Shown one piece after another: positions 1-6,680 of a stretch of DNA of 31,862 nt; position 1 is the first letter of the stretch, and every line of letters starts with the position of its first letter. Where the stretch lies: positions 1 through 31,862 of the IMG/VR virus record IMGVR_UViG_3300045131_002106; one strand, given 5' to 3'. The position numbers were made by a program, and so were the translations under genes. A model generated the notes under the pieces. That model did no database searches. It saw nothing but the letters and a program-made list of their open reading frames with translations, and was not told the origin of the DNA. The DNA comes from a virus.

Positions 1-85
1 GCCGCGACGAGGAAGAATTGTCCGGCGTTTGGCCCTTTCTTTGCTCTTGGATGATCTTTCTCGGAAAATTCTTCCTCGTCGCGGC
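1..85. repeat. 19-bp perfect inverted repeat at the window edge
   Basis: Bases 1-19 and 67-85 are exact reverse complements, separated by a 47-base spacer. The left arm starts at the first base of the window, so the repeat may extend further. It lies inside a coding frame, where the arms encode RDEEEF and QFFLVAA. It could be an invertible segment, a hairpin or a sequencing fold-back. Confidence 0.85.
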
Positions 86-152
86 AACAGACTTTGATGA
101 GCCGGAGTTGCTGGAGAGCCGAATCTTTTATTTTGATTTTGAATAGCTTCAT
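1..152 (-). CDS. Partial small head-region protein with HPR-GQF motif
   Basis: An ATG at 152 opens a frame that runs off the left edge, giving at least 50 residues. The start MKLFKIKIKD is a weak version of the MKLIRVKC start shared by its neighbours. A second resemblance, RLIKVCCRDEEEF, lies about 17 residues in. It is followed by DHPRAKKGPNAGQF, which resembles the HPR...GQF tails often found in phage head and Mu-F-type proteins (recalled family pattern). It is the last visible gene of the leftward head module. Function is unknown. The inverted repeat at 1-85 lies inside it, so the gene could be affected by inversion or by an assembly fold-back. Confidence 0.5.
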   Translation of the reverse strand, partial: MKLFKIKIKDSALQQLRLIKVCCRDEEEFSEKDHPRAKKGPNAGQFFLVA

Positions 153-167
153 AGTTTTGAGCTCAAA

Positions 168-486
168 TTAATCTTCAAATTCTACTTTTTTTATTTCTAC
201 TCGATTCTCTGGATAAACCTTAAAGAAGGCAGCGACTTTCTCTGCATCTTTTTTCGAAAAATGCAGCCCTGCCCACTTACTATGACTAACAAGATATTTC
301 CCTTCGGATAAATCGAGCATCTTTCCGTTAACATAAACCTCATAATCGAACATTCCAGGAACAGCCTTCTTCGAACATTCCAGGAACAGCCTTCTTCGAA
401 CATTGAACAGTCCCTATGGCCGATTGAGTATTTTTCCCGGTAAAAGTAAATCCGACATCGCATCTCTTCACTCTGATTAACTTCAT
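168..486 (-). pseudogene. MKLIRVK-family small gene split by a 25-bp duplication
   Basis: The frame opened by the ATG at 486 reads MKLIRVKRCD and continues to KAVPGMF, then shifts into EEGCSWNVRL and stops at 340. The second half (ATG at 353, stop at 168, 61 aa, starting MFDYEVYVNG) is in another frame. The junction is a tandem 25-bp duplication at 346-395. Removing one unit in silico joins ...KAVPGMF directly to DYEVYVNGKM and gives one open frame of 97 residues. The simplest reading is a recent or phase-variable inactivation. Alternatives are re-initiation at 353 or programmed slippage. Function is unknown. Confidence 0.75.
346..404. repeat. 25-bp tandem repeat, two full copies plus 9 bp
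   Basis: The unit at 346-370 is repeated exactly at 371-395, and its first 9 bases recur at 396-404. Because 25 is not a multiple of three, each added or lost unit changes the reading frame of the overlapping small gene. Confidence 0.92.
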
Positions 487-506
487 TTTAACCTTCCTTC
501 TTATAC

Positions 507-537
507 AACTTGTATTTAAGTCTTTCAAATCTGCGTT
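507..537. repeat. 31-bp repeat, copy A, in a degenerate coding remnant
   Basis: Bases 507-537 are identical to 2674-2704. On the minus strand both encode NADLKDLNTS just before a MKLIRVK-type gene. The surrounding 487-642 has no convincing start codon but is open in the frame leading into the gene at 486. It contains DSSEIERDSAEADINL, matched near copy B by DSAAIQRDYAEP. This looks like the remnant of a duplicated 3' gene end. The true Mu-F gene ends similarly (ERDTKDLN). Confidence 0.8.
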
Positions 538-642
538 TTTAGGCGGTAAATTCTGCGATTCCGTCAGAAGCCATAGATTAATATCAGCCTCTGCGGAATC
601 GCGCTCTATCTCGCTGGAATCAACGTTTTCGACTGTCTGTCT

Positions 643-894
643 TTAAATAGTTACTAAAACCCGTTCTGCCCTGAAGATTTCTTTTTTGGCATCTTCAATA
701 GCAATGTTTTTTGTTCTAAAGTCGACGCGATGAATCTTGTCTCCTTTTGCATTAGTAGCTTGATAATCCCATCTCTTCCATTTTGAATAAACGACTTCGA
801 TTTTCCAGTCGCCATAAGTTATTGTCTCGACGACTTTGTTTCGACCCCAACCGACTTTCATGTCGTCATTACATTTGACTTTGATTAACTTCAT
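643..894 (-). CDS. Small protein of the MKLIRVK family
   Basis: 83 residues starting MKLIKVKCNDD. The ATG at 894 follows AGAGG at about 7 bases. The remainder alternates charged and aromatic residues (GDWKIEVVYSKWKRWDY) and ends in an amphipathic helix-like segment, suggesting a compact alpha/beta fold. It lies in the leftward head operon between two other family members. No known domain was recognised. The shared start with otherwise unrelated bodies suggests a common tag or binding strand, which is inference. Confidence 0.75.
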   Translation of the reverse strand: MKLIKVKCNDDMKVGWGRNKVVETITYGDWKIEVVYSKWKRWDYQATNAKGDKIHRVDFRTKNIAIEDAKKEIFRAERVLVTI

Positions 895-942
895 TTGGTT
901 ACCTCTTTGGTTTATAGATCATATTTTTGATTTTGAATAACT

Positions 943-1209
943 TCACGATAACTCCCCGGTCAATATTTTGCGAGTGATTTCGTTTTTTGTGAAAGTCCAT
1001 TTATGCAGAGAGTAAACCTTATCAATGGTTAGTTTTTGAACTTCAGAATTATCCAGTCGCTCGTTATTTATGTTTTTTCTGATTATACCATAGTGCATCC
1101 GGTATAGTTGCATGAACATAATAAGCTCTTTCCGTTTCTCTTCCTGTTCGACGAATTTGCCGAAAGCTTCCCAGTTGTCGTCCTTGCATTTAACTCTGAT
1201 TAATTTCAT
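943..1209 (-). CDS. Small protein of the MKLIRVK family
   Basis: 88 residues starting MKLIRVKCKDD. The ATG at 1209 is preceded by AAAGGTGG and begins one base after the Mu-F-like gene ends, so the two are probably translationally coupled. The body is helical and basic (EEKRKELIMFMQLYRMHYG) and unlike the other family members beyond the start. No signal peptide or membrane segment was seen. Function is unknown; position implies expression with head genes. Confidence 0.75.
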   Translation of the reverse strand: MKLIRVKCKDDNWEAFGKFVEQEEKRKELIMFMQLYRMHYGIIRKNINNERLDNSEVQKLTIDKVYSLHKWTFTKNEITRKILTGELS

Positions 1210-1210
1210 C

Positions 1211-2359
1211 TTAACCCACCTTTCTTTTCATTTGATTTAAATCTTTAGTATCGCGTTCTAATTCCGGAATCACCGGATCGGCGAAACATCTACAGTTTAT
1301 CGCCATTCCTGGCGCCCCGTCTGGCGGCGGTTGCCTGAACGGTTTACCATTCGGAGCCAGCGGAGGATTCGCCATTCTATGGAAGAGATAAAATTTTCCT
1401 TGTCTGGACCAGTGATCTCCATGGGCGCGACTGTTCGGGTCAGCATTGGGATACAGCCCGCTCGGGTTCCCGGCCACCCGCCTGTCATTTGCATTATTCC
1501 ATTCATAACCAATTATCCCTATATTCTGCATCCGGAGATGACTGAATGTTGCAACCGCTTTCGATGTCTGGTCGCGAGCGATCAGTTTCGCCTTCAGCTT
1601 GGTTGTTCCCGTCAAATCTTGTATCGCTTGAATCAGCCCGCCTTCGAACTTCCGCTGTCCGGTCGCGTTCTGAATCGTCATCTGCTTAATATCCGAGAAG
1701 AACTTTTCCGGCAGAGATTTAATCAAATTCACATTCGCTTCGACCTGGGCTTCGTATGCTTTGGTCAAACCTTTCTCTGCCATGATGTTTAATATATTTA
1801 TTCCTGCCGCTTTTGCAAACTGCTTTCGGAATTTATCTTTAGCTTCTTTGAATGTCTTCTGCGCTTCCTGCTCTGCGATGTTTTGATAAGCATACAGCAG
1901 GTCTTGATATTTCCTCTGCAAGCGTTCGAGGCGTTCGTTGAACTGTTTCATTATCGGGTCGGATTCCGGAACCCGCTTGCCAATCTTGTCGGCATAATCT
2001 TCGACCGCAGTTTCGGGAATCAGCCATTCGCCTTCTGGGGTTTTAATCGCTTCGGGAATTAACCCTTTTCTGATGTCTTGCAACACCCGCGATTTAAGCG
2101 TTGAAATCAAGCGGGCGACTTCATAAGCGGTATAATACTTGAGAGCGTCCTTAACCGCAATCAGCTCCGGCAGTCCGGCAAATTCTTTCTGGGTCTGCAC
2201 TTGTTGGCGCTGACGTTCATTCATCTTCAGGACGAGCGGTTTGAGTTCCCGCTCATAGTCGGCATTCATTCGCTTCACCAACTCCATCAACTTGCGACGG
2301 AAAGAAGCGACATGGGAGTCGCTTAATATTATCGGGTTGAATTTGATTTGTGAAGCCAC
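1211..2359 (-). CDS. Mu gpF-like head protein with HTH_17-like segment
   Basis: 382 residues from a GTG at 2359, with GGAG about 10 bases upstream. The C-terminal third (about residues 255-370) has the Mu gpF/SPP1 gp7 minor head protein pattern: ARDQTSKA, GYEWNNANDRRV, an R-H-HW stretch, PPDGAPG and the closing CRC. Such proteins sit with the portal and assist head assembly or DNA ejection (family knowledge). Residues 74-126 are unusual: YTAYEVARLI, then RKGLIPEAIKTPEGEWLIPE and DYA, resembling the MerR/excisionase HTH_17 fold with its wing. A coiled-coil-like stretch spans about 130-185. The gene follows the portal with one small gene between. The Mu-F call is firm; the HTH call is inference from pattern. 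Confidence 0.85.
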   Translation of the reverse strand: MASQIKFNPIILSDSHVASFRRKLMELVKRMNADYERELKPLVLKMNERQRQQVQTQKEFAGLPELIAVKDALKYYTAYEVARLISTLKSRVLQDIRKGLIPEAIKTPEGEWLIPETAVEDYADKIGKRVPESDPIMKQFNERLERLQRKYQDLLYAYQNIAEQEAQKTFKEAKDKFRKQFAKAAGINILNIMAEKGLTKAYEAQVEANVNLIKSLPEKFFSDIKQMTIQNATGQRKFEGGLIQAIQDLTGTTKLKAKLIARDQTSKAVATFSHLRMQNIGIIGYEWNNANDRRVAGNPSGLYPNADPNSRAHGDHWSRQGKFYLFHRMANPPLAPNGKPFRQPPPDGAPGMAINCRCFADPVIPELERDTKDLNQMKRKVG

Positions 2360-2363
2360 GAAT

Positions 2364-2654
2364 TTATACTCCGTTTGAATAACGCCTGATTAATAGCTTG
2401 ATTTTATTGGATGTATAATCCACTCTGTTCTCGGTAACAATCGCGCTCGCAAGCGCCTCTCCGGCGGACGAATTAAGGAATTTGTTCACCTTGCTGTCGT
2501 CCCACTCGCCCTCTTTCTTAACGATGTCGAAGATTCTTTTAAAAGCACCTGCGGCGAGTTGCTCATCTTTCAATATGCTGTTCGCTTTGGCATAGAAGCC
2601 GGTGCCCTTCTGCATATCGATTCCGTCGCACTTTTTCACCCTGATAATCTTCAT
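2364..2654 (-). CDS. Small protein of the MKLIRVK family (KKCD variant)
   Basis: 96 residues starting MKIIRVKKCDG. The ATG at 2654 follows AAAAGGAGATGAAAG. It lies between the portal and Mu-F genes and stops 4 bases before the Mu-F GTG. The body looks largely helical (ANSILKDEQLAAGAFKRIFD and NSSAGEALASAIV). The DNA just upstream plus the first codons form a module also found before the genes at 486 and 1209. Function is unknown. Confidence 0.75.
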   Translation of the reverse strand: MKIIRVKKCDGIDMQKGTGFYAKANSILKDEQLAAGAFKRIFDIVKKEGEWDDSKVNKFLNSSAGEALASAIVTENRVDYTSNKIKLLIRRYSNGV

Positions 2655-2669
2655 CTTTCATCTCCTTTT

Positions 2670-2795
2670 CTATAACTTGTATTTAAGTCTTTCAAATCTG
2701 CGTTCTTGTCCGTCGAATTCGCGTCGAAACACGAAACGCGATACTATATGCGGGCTCTGCGTAATCGCGCTGTATTGCCGCGGAATCGCTTGTTT
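2670..2795 (-). other. In-frame open extension after the portal stop; coding remnant
   Basis: Downstream of the portal TAA (2796-2798) the same frame stays open for 41 codons to a TAG at 2670. The segment lacks a start codon. In another frame it encodes DSAAIQRDYAEP, similar to the remnant at 487-642, and it ends in the shared 31-bp repeat. Relic of a duplicated gene end is more likely than functional readthrough. Confidence 0.4.
2674..2704. repeat. 31-bp repeat, copy B
   Basis: Identical to 507-537. It lies just upstream of the MKIIRVKKCD gene, as copy A lies just upstream of the MKLIRVKRCD gene. The conserved DNA module therefore includes upstream sequence, ribosome binding site and first codons. 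Confidence 0.88.
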
Positions 2796-4238
2796 TTAAG
2801 CCTTCGCCTCGAACACTTCATCTCCTGTTTGGTTATATAGTTCATCCGCGATGTCGAGCGCCTCATTGAGCCCGACTTCGTTTTCTGCTTTCTCGGTCTC
2901 GAGACGCTGGACATCTTCTTTTGTAAAGTTCTTAAATGTCTTCCGCTCCAGTAATTCCAGTCGCGCAATCTTCTTGTCGATAAAACCAGCATCGCAAGCC
3001 CTGGCCAACATATCGATGAAGGCGCTGTCCTTCTCCTGCTTCTTACCGGGCGACTCGCGCTCAAGTTCGGGGAAGGTGATATTGAAGTCTGCTGGCATTA
3101 ATTCGTTGAAATAAGAGGGGATAATCCACTTCTTAAAGATGTCGATCAAATGCGGCTTAATTCGATTGTTCTGATACGCTTCTAACATATCGTAATAATT
3201 GCCCAAGTCACCCTCGCCGGTCGCCGTCAATCCCTTCGCTGATTCGCCAACCAGTTTCGTTACCGGGATTCCGGTCGCGGCAGAACAGATGATATAATAG
3301 CGTTCCAAAATCGGGTCGAGCCCGCTTAATGCGCCGAGTTCCAAATTGGATAATTCTTCGCTCGCGTCAATAATTGCCATATTGTTATTTGACATCTGAT
3401 AGTTCAGAATATTCATACGCTCCAGGAATGCAGAGCGTGACTCGGGGTCGGCGACAATATTGATTAAATCTTCGACCTTCATCACCGGGACGCTTGCCCG
3501 GAATAGAAGTGTCGCGATACTGTTATCTACCGTTCCGGCGTTCCTGATTGCGTCGTATGCAATGCCAAGCACCGAAGCGCCCCAATACATATTCCGCTGA
3601 CGTTCATACCACGGCATCCACTCGCCGCCGAATCTCTGTATCCTGCTTCTATGGACAACCGAGCCAGTGATGAAATTCGAATTGTCTTTTCCGCTCTGCA
3701 AGTTAATCATCCCGGCAGAACCAATCGTATATGTTTCGGGATATAAATAATTATCTTTGAGCGGGTTCATCAAATTGATTTCGGAAGCATAACATTGCCA
3801 GGCATCGAACATCTGAAGCGTCAACAATGTCTTGCCGGGGAGGAAATCAGGAATAGGGTTTCTCATTGCGCCCCAAGTGTCATCAGTCAATGCAGTAATC
3901 ACCGAGCCGCCGAATGTTCTTTCTGATTTAAGGCCGCGAAGCATCAACTCCTGGAGATTGAGAAATTCGGTGTATTTGTTCAGCTTCTCAATCTTCTCCG
4001 GTTCCCAGGACGGACATGATACTGTCCAGCCTTTCTTGAGCGCCTCTTCCGGAATCAAGTCAACGATTCTGCGCCCGAGCCAACTGCCGTATATCGCGGA
4101 GAGCTCTTGATATCCATAGAAGGAAGATGCAGTATGGAATGACTGTTGAAGTCTATCTGAACCATAATTCATGTTCGCGGTCAGATTGACGAGCGAGTCA
4201 GTTTCTTTTCTGATTAATTTTATTGATTTGTGGTTCAT
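2796..4238 (-). CDS. Phage portal protein (DUF1073 type)
   Basis: 480 residues from an ATG at 4238. The N-terminal third matches the DUF1073 portal pattern: YGSWLGRRIVDLIPEEALKKGW (shown in part; residues about 49-70), then FGGSVITAL, and centrally VHRSRIQRF, SVLGIAYDAIRN and SAATGIPVTKLVGESAKGL. The latter is the typical stem/wing region before TATGEGDLGNYYD. Portal subunits form the dodecameric ring at one capsid vertex through which DNA is packaged and ejected. Length is normal for the family. The gene is followed by Mu-F, the usual portal-minor head protein order. The ribosome binding site is weak (CGGAAA). Major capsid and terminase large subunit genes are not visible and probably lie outside the window. 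Confidence 0.9.
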   Translation of the reverse strand: MNHKSIKLIRKETDSLVNLTANMNYGSDRLQQSFHTASSFYGYQELSAIYGSWLGRRIVDLIPEEALKKGWTVSCPSWEPEKIEKLNKYTEFLNLQELMLRGLKSERTFGGSVITALTDDTWGAMRNPIPDFLPGKTLLTLQMFDAWQCYASEINLMNPLKDNYLYPETYTIGSAGMINLQSGKDNSNFITGSVVHRSRIQRFGGEWMPWYERQRNMYWGASVLGIAYDAIRNAGTVDNSIATLLFRASVPVMKVEDLINIVADPESRSAFLERMNILNYQMSNNNMAIIDASEELSNLELGALSGLDPILERYYIICSAATGIPVTKLVGESAKGLTATGEGDLGNYYDMLEAYQNNRIKPHLIDIFKKWIIPSYFNELMPADFNITFPELERESPGKKQEKDSAFIDMLARACDAGFIDKKIARLELLERKTFKNFTKEDVQRLETEKAENEVGLNEALDIADELYNQTGDEVFEAKA

Positions 4239-4249
4239 AGGGTTTCCGA

Positions 4250-4465
4250 TTATTTGCGTTTGATCGCCTTGTTATAATAAGCCACCGCTTCTCTTTGGTC
4301 GTCGGAACCGAACCATAAATCGTTCTTGTAGAAGACCAAGAAGCGGAATGTTCCATCTGGCTCAGGCACTTTGTCCAGGAACCAATTTCCTTGATTCTTC
4401 AATGTTACGGTGCCGTCTGTATCCATTGTATGAACATCGGCGCATTTGACTCGAATTAGTTTCAT
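4250..4465 (-). CDS. Small protein of the MKLIRVK family
   Basis: 71 residues starting MKLIRVKCADV. The ATG at 4465 follows AGAGGCCGAAAT. A longer upstream frame exists but has no better start. The body contains GNWFLDKV, FRFLVFYKNDLWF and a C-terminal helix (EAVAYYNKAIKRK). It lies immediately upstream of the portal gene, so late co-expression is likely. Function is unknown. Confidence 0.75.
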   Translation of the reverse strand: MKLIRVKCADVHTMDTDGTVTLKNQGNWFLDKVPEPDGTFRFLVFYKNDLWFGSDDQREAVAYYNKAIKRK

Positions 4466-4475
4466 ATTTCGGCCT

Positions 4476-4772
4476 CTATTTATTAAGGTTCTTAGAAATA
4501 TAATCGCCGACCGGTCCATACTTACCGGTTGCTGGTTTTGCCGGGAGTATATATTTGACGATTCCGGGCTCTTTATATCCGCCTCTTGCCTCAAATTTAT
4601 TATCTTTGGTTAAAATCCCTAAATCAAAAAGCCGCTTGCCAACCTCGTCACTGGCTTGATAGCGTTCTTTGTCATATAACCGAAGCCACTGTTTCGCCAA
4701 AGACATTGCACTTGCAATATCTTCTGCATCGCCGTCGCACTTCACCATCTTAACTGTTCTGAGAATTTTCAT
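4476..4772 (-). CDS. Small protein of the MKLIRVK family (variant start)
   Basis: 98 residues starting MKILRTVKMVKCDGD, an expanded version of the family start that keeps VKCD. It overlaps the upstream gene by 4 bases (ATGA). The body is helical (AEDIASAMSLAKQWLRLYD), followed by a glycine/proline-rich end (PATGKYGPVGDYI). Function is unknown. Confidence 0.7.
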   Translation of the reverse strand: MKILRTVKMVKCDGDAEDIASAMSLAKQWLRLYDKERYQASDEVGKRLFDLGILTKDNKFEARGGYKEPGIVKYILPAKPATGKYGPVGDYISKNLNK

Positions 4773-5008
4773 ATCCTCTCTCCTGCTTTTAATTTTTTAT
4801 AGATATCTATCCACTCGGATAATTTCAATTCGCCGACGCTGTAGACCGGAACCGAACTCGAATACCAGCCCGCCGCATCGCCGCCATAGAAGTAGTAATA
4901 GCCCCGGCCGTGCGTCAGCCGCTCTTTCGCACCGATACGCTTCAGCTCTGCGTTGACGGTGGCGACAGTCGCTTCTTCGTCGGTGCATTTGACTCGGATT
5001 AGTTTCAT
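4769..5008 (-). CDS. Small protein of the MKLIRVK family with GYYYFYGGDAAGW motif
   Basis: 79 residues starting MKLIRVKCTDE. The ATG at 5008 is preceded by AAGG at about 11 bases. The body has a helix (VNAELKRIG), the motif RGYYYFYGGDAAGWYSSSV and a C-terminal SEWIDIYKKLK helix. From memory, this GYYYF-GG-(T/S)SV pattern with a following L..W helix is common among small unnamed phage proteins. Here it is joined to the family start, which supports mix-and-match assembly of these genes. Function is unknown. Confidence 0.75.
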   Translation of the reverse strand: MKLIRVKCTDEEATVATVNAELKRIGAKERLTHGRGYYYFYGGDAAGWYSSSVPVYSVGELKLSEWIDIYKKLKAGERI

Positions 5009-5010
5009 AA

Positions 5011-5289
5011 TTAATTTGCCTTGATTTTTAGATAAGTCGAGAACGGATATTTTGATTTAAATTGTTCCAGCGTTTCGACATCGAGTTGATTGATTCTGAG
5101 AAACTTTCCTTTTCTCTTTTCGATTTCTTTCATCCCGGCAGATTTTGCATTCGACTCGCTGGATGCTTCGATCGCGAGTGTCTTTATTGTATAAAAGCCG
5201 GGGCCAACATTATCTACACCCTCTAATCTATACTCAACCCCATAAACCTTCGTCCCTGCGTCCTTACATTTAACCTTAATCAATTTCAT
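5011..5289 (-). CDS. Small protein of the MKLIRVK family
   Basis: 92 residues starting MKLIKVKCKDA. The ATG at 5289 comes 3 bases after the ferritin-like gene stops and follows CCGGAGTTGAAAG. The body has a predicted strand pair (VYGVEYRLEG, GFYTIKTLAIEA) and a basic middle. It is the family member nearest the promoter at 5764-5792. Function is unknown. Confidence 0.75.
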   Translation of the reverse strand: MKLIKVKCKDAGTKVYGVEYRLEGVDNVGPGFYTIKTLAIEASSESNAKSAGMKEIEKRKGKFLRINQLDVETLEQFKSKYPFSTYLKIKAN

Positions 5290-5292
5290 CTT

Positions 5293-5697
5293 TCAACTCC
5301 GGTTTATTTTGAGTGTTCTTTTCTGCGGAGCAGTATATTCGGCTTCTTTATTCTGCTCTTCGCTCTGCCCGGCTTCTTCTGCATTCTCATCTGTCGCAGT
5401 TGCCTTGAGTAGTTTCTCCGCTTCTTTGCGTCCCTGCTTGCAAGCGTCATCATCTGCGGGATCTAATAACTGCAAGACATGGCGGAACTCGCCGACATGG
5501 ACAAGTTCTTCCGTCGCTATCGCCCGCAGTATTTTCGCGGCTTCTTGATGCTGTGGCTCGCTGGCTTCGGCGAGTTGTATATAAAGATTCGCCGCATCCA
5601 TTTCGGCGCATATCATCTGCCGGATAGCCCGAACGAGTTCTTCTTTCGTCAGCTTCCGATCGACCCCGATTGCAGAGAAGGCATTTGAAAATTGCAT
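5293..5697 (-). CDS. Ferritin-like protein resembling encapsulin-associated ferritin
   Basis: 134 residues from the ATG at 5697, chosen over an upstream frame because AAGGA lies 10 bases before it. Residues 17-80 read KEELVRAIRQMICAEMDAAN, then LYIQLAEA, and ILRAIATEELVHVGEFRHVL. This has the ferritin-like iron ligand pattern (E32, E63/E64, H67, E70) and closely resembles the ferritin domain fused to encapsulin shells of Pyrococcus type (comparison from memory). The C-terminal tail is acidic and then basic. It is the first gene after the promoter at 5764-5792, so it heads the visible head operon. Possible roles are iron handling in the capsid or a purely structural four-helix part. No capsid gene is visible, so the link to a shell is inferred. 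Confidence 0.75.
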   Translation of the reverse strand: MQFSNAFSAIGVDRKLTKEELVRAIRQMICAEMDAANLYIQLAEASEPQHQEAAKILRAIATEELVHVGEFRHVLQLLDPADDDACKQGRKEAEKLLKATATDENAEEAGQSEEQNKEAEYTAPQKRTLKINRS

Positions 5698-5763
5698 GAT
5701 TCGAAATTCCTTTTGGTTGCAAAATATCAATAATTGAATTATCCTTGGGTGGATTTAATCATT

Positions 5764-5792
5764 AATATAACAGGAGGAGAAGCGGAATGCAA
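5764..5792 (-). promoter_or_regulatory. Promoter TTGCAT-N17-TATATT for the head operon
   Basis: Minus-strand -35 TTGCAT (5792-5787), a 17-base spacer and -10 TATATT (5769-5764). The ferritin-like start codon lies 67 bases downstream of the -10. It matches seven other promoters in the window. Confidence 0.75.
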
Positions 5793-5841
5793 ATCTTAAT
5801 TCGATTGAATTTTATAGAAAATGAAATGCGGGGTTCGCCAG

Positions 5842-6243
5842 TCACAACGAAATTATAATTCCTTTGCCGCGGAGATTCTCGATGCACTCGCGCAAATATT
5901 CGTCGTCGTGGAAGCTGTATATCATGCCGCCGTTCCGGGCATTGGAGTGGGTTCTTTTCACCAGCCAAGTATTGACGGAATCATCTATCCCGACATTCTT
6001 GCCGCGATAATTTAACCGATACCAGTTCTCTTCGATATTGATTCCCGGTTTTCTGACTTCCAGCTCTTCGATCACTAACAAGTGAAAAGCGATGAGTCTT
6101 TCGATCCGGGAGTTCAAAGCATATTGGACGGTGGAATGTTTCATTGCGAAGCCGTTGCCTCTTAATGCGCAAGATTCGCGGTGCTGTCCAATTAACTGGT
6201 TCCACGGCAGTTTCGGGATAAGTTTTTGGTGCCAGAGTCTCAT
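5842..6243 (-). CDS. Pyrimidine dimer DNA glycosylase family protein
   Basis: 133 residues. The start is the ATG at 6243, overlapping the upstream hydrolase stop in ATGA, because the protein then begins MRLWHQKLIP as family members do. The sequence LPWNQLIGQHRESCALRGNG followed by KHST and YALNS, then FHLLVIEELEVR, matches the TIGR02328/PF03013 (endonuclease V-like) family as recalled. T4 endonuclease V cuts DNA at UV-induced cyclobutane dimers. This subfamily is less well characterised, and the Thr2 nucleophile of T4 endonuclease V is replaced by Arg after Met. It is the last gene of the 8.06-5.84 kb operon. A repair role is likely, but activity is inference. Confidence 0.75.
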   Translation of the reverse strand: MRLWHQKLIPKLPWNQLIGQHRESCALRGNGFAMKHSTVQYALNSRIERLIAFHLLVIEELEVRKPGINIEENWYRLNYRGKNVGIDDSVNTWLVKRTHSNARNGGMIYSFHDDEYLRECIENLRGKGIIISL

Positions 6244-6680
6244 CTTATTTTTTTCTCCGCTATTTTGTAGAAAATGAAATGGGCAGTTTCGACGACCGGG
6301 ATCGCCCGCCACCATTTGTTGTCCCAGTTTTTGGGCTTCTGGATTGAGCGGTCATGGTAATATACGATTTCCGGGACCGCCTCGAACTTGCCGGAAGCAA
6401 GCCGGAGCGCCTCTTCTTTGGCGGGGTTGGATATAGCAGTATCCAGGAAGGTTTGCCAATTGCGATTCGAGGCGTCTCTGAGCGATGTGAATGCGCCGGG
6501 CTGTATTACTACATCGCTCATTGTTTTGAGCTTGCCTTGCGCGAATGCGGGGTGTTTAATGCGGTTCTTAATGACTGAGGCAACGAGGGTTCTTTCGACC
6601 TTGGTGCAGATCGGGGAGGCTTCTGCATAAATAACCCCGGCCACGATCGCCAGGGCTCCGAGCGATTCAAGACATCTCAT
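6240..6680 (-). CDS. SleB-type cell wall hydrolase, probable endolysin
   Basis: 146 residues. The N-terminus MRCLESLGALAIVAGVIYAE is a hydrophobic stretch leading into the SleB/Hydrolase_2 core: IYAEAS with the catalytic Glu at about 20, VERTLVASVIKNRIKHPAF, VVIQPGAFTSL and a late YYHD stretch. SleB enzymes cleave the glycan backbone of peptidoglycan. In a phage this is most simply the endolysin. The hydrophobic start could act as a signal-anchor, but the catalytic Glu lies at its end, so it may be only the first helix of the fold. The start overlaps the upstream stop (TAATG). No holin was recognised beside it. Confidence 0.8.
   Translation of the reverse strand: MRCLESLGALAIVAGVIYAEASPICTKVERTLVASVIKNRIKHPAFAQGKLKTMSDVVIQPGAFTSLRDASNRNWQTFLDTAISNPAKEEALRLASGKFEAVPEIVYYHDRSIQKPKNWDNKWWRAIPVVETAHFIFYKIAEKKIR

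Noticed and set aside
1331-1792. 153-residue plus-strand frame opposite the Mu-F gene
   Set aside because: It is a shadow of the minus-strand gene, with no ribosome binding site or recognisable domain.
2670-2795. Programmed readthrough of the portal stop codon
   Set aside because: The frame is open for 41 codons but the DNA matches a degenerate remnant elsewhere and carries no readthrough signal I could see.
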